Assembly (NCBI RefSeq): GCF_020297365.1
Contig: NZ_JAIXIG010000003.1
Location: 1-64,000, forward strand
Direction: 5' to 3'
Origin: Curtobacterium oceanosedimentum
GTDB taxonomy: Bacteria; Actinomycetota; Actinomycetes; Actinomycetales; Microbacteriaceae
DNA length: 64,000 nt
Shown here: in pieces, positions 35,791-43,700 of the stretch
Position numbering within the stretch: position 1 is the first letter of the stretch
How the letters are laid out: each line of letters opens with the position of its first letter
The notes under the pieces: model-generated
The model's database searches: none
What the model saw: the letters and a program-made list of their open reading frames with translations, nothing else
Told to the model about the DNA's origin: nothing
Translations under genes and position numbers: made by a program

Positions 35791-36387
35791 ATGACCTCGA
35801 CGAACGCCGACACCCTGACCCGGTCCACCGACTCCAGCCAGCCGCTCGTGCCGCTGCTCGAGGAGCGGTGGAGCCCGCGCTCCTACGACGACACCGCGAC
35901 GATCTCGGACGCGCAGCTCGACGCCGTGCTCGAGGCCGCCCGCTGGGCACCGTCGGCCATGAACTTCCAGCCGCGCCGGTTCATCGCCGGCCGCCGCGGC
36001 ACCGAGACGTTCCGGAAGATCAACGAGAACCTGCTCGGCTTCAACGCCGCCTGGGCCTTCCGTGCGAGCGCCCTGGTCGTCGGCGTGCTCGAGACCGTCA
36101 CCGAGGACGGCGAGGAGCGCTCCTTCGCCCACTACGACCTTGGGCAGTCGCTCGCCGCGCTCACCGTGCAGGCGCACGCCGAGGGACTGCACGTGCACCA
36201 GATGGCGGGCATCGACGCCGAGGGGCTCCGCGCCGCCTTCGACCTGCCCGAGCGCTTCCTCCCCTACACGGTCACGACCGTCGGCACCGTTGCGCACCCG
36301 TCGCAGCTCGACGAGAAGGCCGCCGAGCGCGAGGTCGCCCCGCGCACCCGCATCCCCCTCGACGAGGTCGTGCTCGTCAAGGAGTGA
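35791..36387 (+). CDS. Nitroreductase family protein
   Basis: The 198-residue FMN-dependent oxidoreductase shows RWSPRSYDD (FMN phosphate contact), EAARWAPSAMNFQPRRF and the C-terminal TVGTVAHPS pattern. Nitroreductases reduce quinones, nitroaromatics or flavins with NAD(P)H. The ATG follows a TACCGT -10 candidate by ten bases; the leader would be very short. It is divergent from the AEC gene across about 76 bp and followed 94 bp later by a HAD gene. Confidence 0.9.
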   Translation: MTSTNADTLTRSTDSSQPLVPLLEERWSPRSYDDTATISDAQLDAVLEAARWAPSAMNFQPRRFIAGRRGTETFRKINENLLGFNAAWAFRASALVVGVLETVTEDGEERSFAHYDLGQSLAALTVQAHAEGLHVHQMAGIDAEGLRAAFDLPERFLPYTVTTVGTVAHPSQLDEKAAEREVAPRTRIPLDEVVLVKE

Positions 36388-36481
36388 GCGCCGCGCGCGA
36401 CTCCGCAGACTTCGCGCAGGGGCGCACCGGCCGACCGCACCACACGGCGCGGGACCGGTCGGCTCTGGCAGGATCGGGGGC

Positions 36482-37240
36482 ATGACCACGCCCCGCCTCG
36501 TCGCCTTCGACCTGGACGACACGCTCGCCCCGTCGAAGTCCTCCCTCGATCCCCGCATGCTCGAGACCTTCGCGTCCCTGCTCGAGGTCGTGCCGGTCGC
36601 GGTCATCTCCGGCGGCAACTTCACCCAGTTCGAGCAGCAGCTCGTCACTCCGCTGCGCCAGCGTGACGGCCTGCGTCTGGACGACCTGCACCTGCTGCCG
36701 ACCTGCGGCACCCGGTACTACCGGTGGTCCGACGGCGACTGGGCGCTGCAGTACGCCGAGGACCTGACCGACGAGCAGAAGGCGCGTGCCCTCGCCGCGG
36801 TGGAGGCCCGCGCGAAGGAGGCCGGGTACTGGGAGACCGAGACCTGGGGCGCCATCCTCGAGGACCGCGGGTCCCAGATCACGTTCTCCGCCCTCGGCCA
36901 GACGGCCCCGGTCGACGTCAAGAAGCTGTGGGACCCGACCGGCGAGAAGAAGGACCACCTCCGCCGGCTCGTGCAGGCCGACCTGCCCGACCTCGAGGTG
37001 CGCTCCGGCGGCTCCACGAGCATCGACATCACGCGCAAGGGCATCGACAAGGCCTACGGCATGCAGCGTCTCGCCGAGATCACCGGCATCGCCCTCGACG
37101 ACATGCTCTTCGTCGGCGACCGGCTCGACCCCGAGGGCAACGACTACCCGGTGAAGGCCCTGGGCGTGCCGTGCCACGCGGTCGAGGGCTGGGAGGACAC
37201 CGACGCGTTCCTGACGGAGCTCGTCCCGACGCTGCGCTGA
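36482..37240 (+). CDS. HAD-IIB family hydrolase
   Basis: The 252-residue phosphatase has AFDLDDTLAPSKS (nucleophile and acid Asp), VISGGN (motif II), a Lys in TRKGIDKAYGM and FVGDRLDPEGND (motif IV). The cap between motifs II and III marks the Cof/phosphomannomutase-like IIB class, acting on sugar phosphates. A CAGGAT element seven bases before the ATG may be a leaderless -10. It converges with trpF. Confidence 0.9.
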   Translation: MTTPRLVAFDLDDTLAPSKSSLDPRMLETFASLLEVVPVAVISGGNFTQFEQQLVTPLRQRDGLRLDDLHLLPTCGTRYYRWSDGDWALQYAEDLTDEQKARALAAVEARAKEAGYWETETWGAILEDRGSQITFSALGQTAPVDVKKLWDPTGEKKDHLRRLVQADLPDLEVRSGGSTSIDITRKGIDKAYGMQRLAEITGIALDDMLFVGDRLDPEGNDYPVKALGVPCHAVEGWEDTDAFLTELVPTLR

Positions 37241-37264
37241 CCGCACAGGACGCCGCCCGATCGT

Positions 37265-37291
37265 CGAGACGCCAGTTCCAGCGGCGTCTCG
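37265..37291. terminator. CGAGACGCC/GGCGTCTCG hairpin after the HAD-IIB gene
   Basis: Perfect 9-bp arms around a 9-nt loop, 24 bp after the stop. The same arm sequence recurs in the 43.56-43.63 kb cluster. Confidence 0.6.
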
Positions 37292-37350
37292 CGCGGAGGG
37301 CGGCGCCGTACCGACACGACGGCGTCTTCCGTGGCCGCAACGGGCGACGC

Positions 37351-37396
37351 GACGGACGGGAGGCCCGTGACGGGCCCGCCCCGCGCCTCCCGTCAG
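37351..37396. terminator. Hairpin, GACGGGAGG palindrome family (decayed)
   Basis: GACGGACGGGAGGCCCG faces CGCGCCTCCCGTC in the convergent gap between the HAD-IIB gene and trpF. Outer bases pair, the middle is eroded. Confidence 0.55.
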
Positions 37397-37445
37397 CAGC
37401 GGCGCGCGTCAGCAGCCGCGCACGTCGGGTGCCGTGGGCGCGCGC

Positions 37446-38066
37446 TCAGCCCAGGCTGCGGACGGCCTCGACGAAGGCGCGGATCTTCGCCGGGTCCTTG
37501 ACCCCGCGTTCCGACTCGACGCCGCTCGAGACGTCGACGCCGTCGGGATCCAGGGCCTCCACCGCCGCGACGACGTTCGCCGGGGTGAGCCCGCCGGCGA
37601 GGATCCAGGCCTCGTCGACGTCGCGCACGACGGCCGGGTCGACGAGGCGACCACTGCCGGGCACCGCGGCGTCGAGCAGCAGGAGGTCGTGGTCGTACGA
37701 CGCCCGCTGCTCCGCCGTCTCGCGCAGGTAGTCCTCGGCCGCGACGGCCCGGATCGTGAAGAACCCGGCATCGCGGGCCCGGGCGAAGTCGGATGCCGTC
37801 TCGCCGCCGTGCAGCTGCAGGGTGGTGAGCCCGACCTCGGAGGCGATGCCGACGATCTCGTCGATCTTCTGGTCGCGGAAGACCCCGACGGCGTCGATGC
37901 CGTCCGGTACCCGCTCGACGAGTTCCTTCGCCAGGTCCGCCGTCACCGTCCGGGGGCTGCCCGCGGCGAAGACGAACCCGACCGCGTCGGCACCCGCGTC
38001 GACGGCGGCGTCGACGGTGTCCGGTGTCGACAGGCCGCAGATCTTGATCCAGCGCTGGTCGGTCAT
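37446..38066 (-). CDS. trpF: Phosphoribosylanthranilate isomerase
   Basis: TrpF converts phosphoribosylanthranilate to CdRP in tryptophan synthesis. The 206-residue TIM barrel starts WIKICGLSTPDTV (catalytic Cys), has AVGVFRDQ, LQLHGGE, catalytic Asp in LLLDAAVPG, LAGGLTPANV and the C-terminal GVDVSSGVE phosphate loop. The other trp genes are not adjacent, so it is an orphan here. The chosen ATG has GGCAGG upstream; an ATG nine bases earlier is possible. Confidence 0.95.
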   Translation of the reverse strand: MTDQRWIKICGLSTPDTVDAAVDAGADAVGFVFAAGSPRTVTADLAKELVERVPDGIDAVGVFRDQKIDEIVGIASEVGLTTLQLHGGETASDFARARDAGFFTIRAVAAEDYLRETAEQRASYDHDLLLLDAAVPGSGRLVDPAVVRDVDEAWILAGGLTPANVVAAVEALDPDGVDVSSGVESERGVKDPAKIRAFVEAVRSLG

Positions 38067-38127
38067 GCCGTCCATCCTGCCAGGGACGACGGACGAACGG
38101 GGCACCCGTTCACCCAGGGCCGACGAC

Positions 38128-39180
38128 TCAGTGCAGGGCGCCCGCGACGTAGGCGGCGACGCAGGCGGCCGCGACCCCGAAGCCCGCGAACGACCCGAGC
38201 AGGACGTTCCGCCGCCGCCACCGCCGGACCGCCGAGAACGTGCCGCGGCGGGCGTGCCGGTGGGCCGCACGGTGCATGCGGTGGTTGCGCTGGTGGCGCT
38301 CACGCTCGGGCCCCAGGGGCACCGGGCCGGTGATCTGCGTCGAGCCGCCGCGCAGCGCGCTGGCGATGGCGACCGCGGTGGGGCGGCGTGCCGGGTCGCG
38401 GGCGGTCATCCGGAGGAGCAGGTCACGCCACTCCTGGGCGACCTCGTCGGGGACCACCGGGTCGTTGCGGAGCCGGGCGAGCGCCGCCTCGATGAGGGTG
38501 CCCGAGTACTCCTGCTTGCCGGTCAGCGCCTCGAGCAGCACGAGTCCGAGCGAGTAGATGTCGGTGGCGAAGCTGATCGGCTCGCCGGCGACCTGCTCGG
38601 GGCTCAGGTACGCGGCGGTGCCGATCACCGTGCCGTCGTTCGTCAGGCGCGAGCCGTCCACGAAGTGCGCCACCCCGAAGTCGGTGAGCTTGACGGTCCG
38701 GGCGAAGCCGGACGACCCCTCGTCGCTGATCAGGATGTTCGCCGGCTTGACGTCGCGGTGGACGATGCCGCGCGAGTGCACGTAGGCCAGGGCGTCGGCG
38801 AGCTGCGCGCCGAGGTCGGCGACCTCGTAGTTGTGCAGCGCCCCCTCGGACAGCCTGCGGAGGAGCGTCGTGTCGGCGATGAGCTCCATCACGATGAAGC
38901 GGTGCGGGCCGTCCTCGAACTCGTGGGTCCCGGCGTCGTACAGCGGGATGAGGCCGGGGTGCGACAGCATGCTGAGCAGCCGGATCTCGCGCTCCTGGCG
39001 GACGCGGTCGGCGGTCGTCATCTTGTCGGGCGTCGCGAAGAGCTTGACGGCCACGGCGCGGTAGGTGTGCTCGTCGCGGGCCTCGTAGACGGAACCCATG
39101 CCGCCGGTCCCGATGAGCTTGACCAGGCGGTAGCGGGCTGAGAGGACGGTGTCCGCCCGCGCGCTGTCCAGCAGGGTCAT
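38128..39180 (-). CDS. Serine/threonine protein kinase with single C-terminal membrane helix
   Basis: The 350-residue Hanks-type kinase has GTGGMGSVYEA (P-loop), AVKLF (Lys), HRDVKPANI (catalytic loop), LTDFGVAHF and GTAAYLSPEQ (activation loop end). A basic linker of about 45 residues rich in His/Arg leads to one membrane helix (LLGSFAGFGVAAACVAAYVA) and only a few external residues. There are no PASTA repeats, unlike PknB. Autoregulation by phosphorylation is likely; its signal is unclear. Start ATG chosen from length and motif spacing. Confidence 0.93.
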   Translation of the reverse strand: MTLLDSARADTVLSARYRLVKLIGTGGMGSVYEARDEHTYRAVAVKLFATPDKMTTADRVRQEREIRLLSMLSHPGLIPLYDAGTHEFEDGPHRFIVMELIADTTLLRRLSEGALHNYEVADLGAQLADALAYVHSRGIVHRDVKPANILISDEGSSGFARTVKLTDFGVAHFVDGSRLTNDGTVIGTAAYLSPEQVAGEPISFATDIYSLGLVLLEALTGKQEYSGTLIEAALARLRNDPVVPDEVAQEWRDLLLRMTARDPARRPTAVAIASALRGGSTQITGPVPLGPERERHQRNHRMHRAAHRHARRGTFSAVRRWRRRNVLLGSFAGFGVAAACVAAYVAGALH

Positions 39181-39380
39181 GTTTCCGTCGTCCTGTCCCG
39201 AGCCCTCGGGTTCCGCGGCTGCTGCCGGCGTGGTGGGCCCGCTGCAAACGGTACGCGTCCGACTCGACGGCCGCATGCCCGTTACGACATCGTGACCGCC
39301 GTGCTTCCCCGCGGTTCCGGGGATCGAGCGGGTACTGTCCGATCTCCATCAGCGACGCGGGAACGCGCAAGGAGGACAAC

Positions 39381-39584
39381 ATGGCGATGTCGAAGGGCGA
39401 CGAGGTGCACTGGAACACCTCGCAGGGCAAGACGACCGGCAAGCTCGTGCAGAAGCGCACGAGCGACTTCGAGTTCGACGGTCAGCACTTCAAGCCGACG
39501 GACGACGACCCGTACTGGATCGTCGAGTCAGAGAAGAGCGGCAAGCAGGCCGCCCACAAGGAGTCGGCGCTGACGAAGGCCTGA
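39381..39584 (+). CDS. DUF2945 (HVA1/TUDOR-type) small protein
   Basis: The 67-residue protein has GDEVHWNTSQGKTTGKLVQK and YWIVESEKSGKQAAHKESAL, the signature of DUF2945, a small SH3/Tudor-like barrel of unknown function sometimes linked to stress. AAGGAGG is well placed before the ATG. It converges with the DedA gene after only 4 bp. Confidence 0.88.
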   Translation: MAMSKGDEVHWNTSQGKTTGKLVQKRTSDFEFDGQHFKPTDDDPYWIVESEKSGKQAAHKESALTKA

Positions 39585-39588
39585 CGAC

Positions 39589-40332
39589 TCAGTCGCGGGC
39601 GGGCTCGGCGCGGCGACGTCCCCGGGTCCCGCCCGCGTCGCCGTCGCCGCCCGACCGTCGCTCGGCCCGCATCCGTCGGATCCGCCGGACGACGAAGGTC
39701 ACGACGACGACCGCGATCGCCACGTAGAGCACGCGGTCGATCCACTCCGTGTACATCTCCACGCGGTCGTACTGCGAACCGAACGCGGCGCCGAGCAGCA
39801 CGAGCGCGCTGTTCCAGATGCCGCTCGCGATGATCGTGAAGACCGAGAAGGTGCCCAGGTGCATCCGGTCGGCACCGGCCGGCAGTGAGATGAGACTGCG
39901 GACGATCGGCACGAACCGGCCGAAGAACACCGCGCTCTTGCCGTGGCGGTGGAACCAGTGCGCCGCCTTGCGGAAGTCGTCCTCGTCGACCAGGGGCAGC
40001 TTGCCGAACCACCGCGTGGTGCGCTCGAAGCCGATCTTCGCGCCGAGCCAGTAGAGCACCAGGGCGCCGAGGTACGAGCCGAGCGTGGCCAGGACGAGCA
40101 CGAGCACGAGGTTCATCTGCCCGGCACCGGCGAGGAACCCGGCCAGCGGCAGGATCACCTCGGACGGGATCGGGGGGAACACCGTCTCGACGAAGAGCAT
40201 GAGCGCGACGCCCCACTCCCCGAGCGCGTCGATGAGCTGGAGCACGAGGCCGGAGAGCCCGCCCAGGTCCGAGGGAGCGGTGGAGTCGCCGGCGGCGACG
40301 GTCATGGCACGGGTGGTCACGGCAGTCGTCAT
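39589..40332 (-). CDS. DedA family membrane protein
   Basis: The 247-residue protein has five or six membrane segments and the DedA motifs FVETVFPPIPSEVILPLAG and GRFVPIVRSLISLPAG. DedA proteins recycle lipid carriers such as undecaprenyl phosphate and affect membrane potential. The N-terminal 25 residues are polar. The C-terminus is strongly basic (RRIRRMRAERR). It overlaps no other gene but lies close to the DUF2945 stop. Confidence 0.9.
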   Translation of the reverse strand: MTTAVTTRAMTVAAGDSTAPSDLGGLSGLVLQLIDALGEWGVALMLFVETVFPPIPSEVILPLAGFLAGAGQMNLVLVLVLATLGSYLGALVLYWLGAKIGFERTTRWFGKLPLVDEDDFRKAAHWFHRHGKSAVFFGRFVPIVRSLISLPAGADRMHLGTFSVFTIIASGIWNSALVLLGAAFGSQYDRVEMYTEWIDRVLYVAIAVVVVTFVVRRIRRMRAERRSGGDGDAGGTRGRRRAEPARD

Positions 40333-40384
40333 CCGCCCATCATCCCCTGAACGTCCTGTCAGGACCCGGCACGCCGCCTGGGTC

Positions 40385-41560
40385 TCAGCCGAGTCCCATG
40401 TGCACGGAGCGGACGTGGGTGAGCGAGCGGGCGAGCGCTCCCATCGCCACGGCGTCCCGACCGACCGTGGACGGCACGATCGCGACGGGGTGCCGGAGCT
40501 GCGGGGCGACGTGCTCGTCGAGCGCGGCGCAGAACACCTCGGCCGCCGGCAGGACCTCGCCGCCCACGACGACGACCTCCGGGTCGATGGTCGTCACGAG
40601 CTGGACGACGCCCGGCGCGACGTCGGCGGCGAGCGCCCGGACGGTGTCGACCGCGGCGGTGGACGCCGCCTGGTCGGAGGCCGCCGGGTCGGAGGCCGCC
40701 GCTGCTGACGCGGCCGCGAAGACGGACTCGACGTCCGTGTCGGCGGTGATCCGGGCCTCCAGACGGGCGGGCGCACCCGGCCAGCCGGTCGAGGCGAGGC
40801 CGCCCATCTCGCCGGCCGCCCCGCGGGCACCGCGGGCCAGCACCCCGTCGACGACGAACGCGGCACCGATCTGCCGGCCCATCACCAGGTACAGGCCGTC
40901 CCGCACACCGCGGAAGCGCCCCCACATCGCCTCCGCCGTCGCGGCGAGCTTGGCGTCGTTGTCGAAGAACGTGGCGGTGCCCGGGAACAGGTCCTGGATC
41001 CGGCCCGGCACCCGCCGTTCCACCCACTCGGGCACGGCGACCGTGTAGTCGATCGCGCCGTGGCGGTCGACGACGGCCGGCACCCCGAAGGTGGCGGCGA
41101 GCACCGGCGCCCCGTCGACGGACCCGGTCAGGCGTCGGACGACGTCCTGCACGCTCGTCCACGCCTGCTCGGCGTCGGCGAGGTCGGCGTAGCGCTCCTC
41201 CACCCGGGCCAGGGTCACGCCCCGCAGGTCGGCGCGGACCCCGACGATGCCGTGCAGGCCGAGGTCGACACCGAGCACGGAGCCGGCCGAGGCGTCGGCG
41301 GCGAAGCGCTTGGCGCGGCGACCGGCCTTGTTCGGGGTGGCGATCGCCTCGGCCTCGACCACCCAGCCCTCGTCGACCAGGTCGGCGAGCGCCGCCTCGA
41401 CGGTGGGACGGGAGAGCCCGACCGAGCGGCTCAGCTCGGTCACGGTGCGCGAGACGTCCTCGTGCAGGAGTGCCCCGAGGATGGCGCGGGAGTTCATCTG
41501 CCGGAGCACGCCCGGGGTCGTCCCGACGCTCCCCGGGATCGTTGACACGGTCAGGTCCAC
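40385..41560 (-). CDS. ROK family transcriptional regulator without the usual zinc motif
   Basis: The roughly 391-residue protein has an N-terminal winged helix (LSRSVGLSRPTVEAALADL) and an ROK domain (VLGVDLG, AATFGVPAVVD, DNDAKLAATAE, GARGAAGEMG). The zinc motif CxCGxxGCxE normally found after GEMG is missing (the segment reads GGLASTGWPGAPARLEARI, shown here as GGLASTGWPG then LEARI). GTG at 41560 is preferred because GGAGG lies eight bases from it but only two from the ATG at 41566. It is divergent from the GH20 gene and probably controls it. Confidence 0.85.
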   Translation of the reverse strand: MDLTVSTIPGSVGTTPGVLRQMNSRAILGALLHEDVSRTVTELSRSVGLSRPTVEAALADLVDEGWVVEAEAIATPNKAGRRAKRFAADASAGSVLGVDLGLHGIVGVRADLRGVTLARVEERYADLADAEQAWTSVQDVVRRLTGSVDGAPVLAATFGVPAVVDRHGAIDYTVAVPEWVERRVPGRIQDLFPGTATFFDNDAKLAATAEAMWGRFRGVRDGLYLVMGRQIGAAFVVDGVLARGARGAAGEMGGLASTGWPGAPARLEARITADTDVESVFAAASAAAASDPAASDQAASTAAVDTVRALAADVAPGVVQLVTTIDPEVVVVGGEVLPAAEVFCAALDEHVAPQLRHPVAIVPSTVGRDAVAMGALARSLTHVRSVHMGLG

Positions 41561-41610
41561 GGCCATAGCCTCCACATTACGAAAGATCATTGAGGAATGG
41601 TGGCTCCGAC

Positions 41611-43338
41611 ATGCTCGTCCCACGACCGCGCCGCACCGGACCGGGTGCCGGGGCCTTCGAGATCACCCCGTCGACCCGGATCGCCGCCGACCCGGCGAGC
41701 GAGCCGGTCCGACTGTACCTGCAGCAGACGCTGCGGGGCTCGACCGGCCTGCCGGTCCGGGACGCCGACGACGGTGCGTCGAGCGGGGCGGACGTCATCG
41801 TGCTCCGCGTCGCCGACGACCCCTCGCTGCCCGCCGGTCCGGCCGCCCCGGAGGGCGAACGCGCCGAGTCCTTCCGCCTGAGCGTGACGCCCGACCGCGT
41901 CGAGGTCGTCGGGGGCACGGCCGCCGGGGTCTTCTACGGCGTGCAGGCACTCCTGCAGCTCCTGCCGCCGGACGTGTACCGCCGTGGCCGGGTGGGCACC
42001 GGGCCCTGGACCGTCCCCGCGGTCGTCGTCGAGGACGCCCCCGCCTTCGCGTGGCGCGGCGTCATGCTCGACGTCGCGCGGCACTTCCGCACGAAGCACG
42101 AGGTCATGCGCGTCGTCGACCAGCTCGCGGCGCACCGGATCAACCGCCTGCACTTCCACCTCACCGAGGACCAGGGGTGGCGCATCGAGATCCGGAAGTA
42201 CCCGCGCCTGACCGAGGTCGGGTCGTGGCGTCCGGAGTCGCAGGTCGGGGCACACGTCGCCGACGACGACGGCGTCCTGCGACCGGCCGGGTTCGACGGG
42301 CGGCCGCACGGCGGGTACTACACGCAGGACGACGTCCGCGAGATCGTCGCCTACGCGGCCGACCGGTTCGTCACCGTGGTCCCGGAGATCGAGACGCCCG
42401 GGCACGTGCGAGCGGCACTGGCCGCGTACCCGTCGCTCGGGGTCGGCGGCTCCGGCGGCGCGACCGGGACACCGCCGGAGCACCCGGTCGGGGTCTGGAC
42501 CGAGTGGGGCATCGCGGACGACGTCCTGAACGCCGAGGACGCCACGGTCGACTTCTTCCGCGACGTCCTCGACGAGGTCGTGGCGCTGTTCCCGTCGCGG
42601 TACATCGGCATCGGCGGCGACGAGTGCCCGAAGGTGCAGTGGGAGACGGACCCCCGCACGCAGGAGCGCATCCGCGAGCTCGGGCTGCAGGACGAGGAAC
42701 AGCTGCAGGCCTGGATCATCGGGCAGCTCGCCGCGCACGTCGAGTCGCACGGTCGTCGGGCGTTCGGCTGGGACGAGATCCTCGAGGGCGGCACACTGTC
42801 GCAGTCCGCCACGGTGCTGTCGTGGCGCGGCCTGACCGGCGCGCGGACCGCGGCCAAGCGCGGCCACGACGTCATCTCGGCCCCGGACGACCAGGTGTAC
42901 CTGGACTACCGCCAGAGCGATCTGCCGACCGAACCGATCCCGGTCTCCATCGTGCTCACCGTCGACGACGTCTTCGCCTTCGACCCGGTGCCGTCCGGCC
43001 TGACGGACGACGAGCGCGCCCACGTGATCGGCGGGCAGGGCAACATGTGGACGGAGCACGTCGACACCGCCCGGAAGCTCGACTACCAGCTGTTCCCGCG
43101 CGTGGCCGCCCTGGCCGAGGCCCTGTGGGCGGCCGACGTCACCGGGCCGCGCGACCTCGCCGAGTTCCGGGGCCGGCTGGCCGAGCACACCGCCCGGCTC
43201 GAGGCGATGGGCATCGAGTACCGGCACGAGGCGGGCCCCTTCCCGTGGGAGCAGCGCCCGGGCGTCCCGGGTCGACCGCACTCCCGCGAGGAGCGCGCCG
43301 CGTACATCGACGCGATCACGGCGAACATCGCGGAGTAG
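41611..43338 (+). CDS. Family GH20 beta-N-acetylhexosaminidase
   Basis: The 575-residue enzyme removes terminal N-acetylglucosamine or galactosamine residues. An N-terminal GH20b-like domain (EITPSTRIAAD ... YGVQALLQLL) precedes the GH20 barrel: RGVMLDVARHF, HFHLTEDQGWR, EIETPGHVRAAL and the catalytic Asp-Glu of IGGDECPK, then GWDEIL and GGQGNMWTEH. No signal peptide is seen, so it is probably intracellular and acts on imported oligosaccharides such as chitobiose or on recycled wall fragments. GGTGG lies seven bases before the ATG. The ROK gene is divergent across about 50 AT-richer bases. Confidence 0.94.
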   Translation: MLVPRPRRTGPGAGAFEITPSTRIAADPASEPVRLYLQQTLRGSTGLPVRDADDGASSGADVIVLRVADDPSLPAGPAAPEGERAESFRLSVTPDRVEVVGGTAAGVFYGVQALLQLLPPDVYRRGRVGTGPWTVPAVVVEDAPAFAWRGVMLDVARHFRTKHEVMRVVDQLAAHRINRLHFHLTEDQGWRIEIRKYPRLTEVGSWRPESQVGAHVADDDGVLRPAGFDGRPHGGYYTQDDVREIVAYAADRFVTVVPEIETPGHVRAALAAYPSLGVGGSGGATGTPPEHPVGVWTEWGIADDVLNAEDATVDFFRDVLDEVVALFPSRYIGIGGDECPKVQWETDPRTQERIRELGLQDEEQLQAWIIGQLAAHVESHGRRAFGWDEILEGGTLSQSATVLSWRGLTGARTAAKRGHDVISAPDDQVYLDYRQSDLPTEPIPVSIVLTVDDVFAFDPVPSGLTDDERAHVIGGQGNMWTEHVDTARKLDYQLFPRVAALAEALWAADVTGPRDLAEFRGRLAEHTARLEAMGIEYRHEAGPFPWEQRPGVPGRPHSREERAAYIDAITANIAE

Positions 43339-43466
43339 CCGGGCCGCGGGTGGTCACGACACCCCGCTCGGGTGCGCCGACCGGTCAGGTTCCGTCGTCC
43401 GGGCGTCCGGCCGGCGACGGGATGTGGCCGCTCGACGCGCGGCCGCCGGTGTGTCGCGACCACACG

Positions 43467-43512
43467 ACGGACGGGAGGCCCGGTGCCAGCTGGCACCGGG
43501 CCTCCCGTCCGT
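43467..43512. terminator. 46-bp perfect loopless palindrome
   Basis: Halves 43467-43489 and 43490-43512 are exact reverse complements, centred on AGCT; the arm is the family's fullest form (ACGGACGGGAGGCCCGG followed by TGCCAG). It lies between the convergent GH20 and fruA genes. The rest of the 362-bp gap 43339-43700 holds the palindrome cluster listed next and no gene. Confidence 0.8.
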
Positions 43513-43561
43513 GCGCGGTCCGGTCCCGTTCTGTCCTGCTCACGGCACACCGGCGTCACCG

Positions 43562-43689
43562 CGAGACGCCGCCTGGTGCGCGAGACGCCGCCGGATCCGG
43601 AGGCGTCTCGGCGACGTCGCGGCGTCTCGGGCGGACGCCGGCGTCTCGGCGGGGGGCGGACGCCGGCGTCCCGCGGGGACGCCGGCGTC
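43562..43689. repeat. Cluster of CGAGACGCC / GGCGTCTCG / GACGCCGGCGTC palindromes
   Basis: A near-perfect 30-bp palindrome at 43581-43610 (CGAGACGCC outer arms), a lone CGAGACGCC at 43562, GGCGTCTCG at 43621, and three copies of the self-complementary GACGCCGGCGTC at 43634, 43659 and 43678 lie within 128 bp directly after the fruA stop. Confidence 0.85.
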
Positions 43690-43700
43690 TCGCAGCCGTC

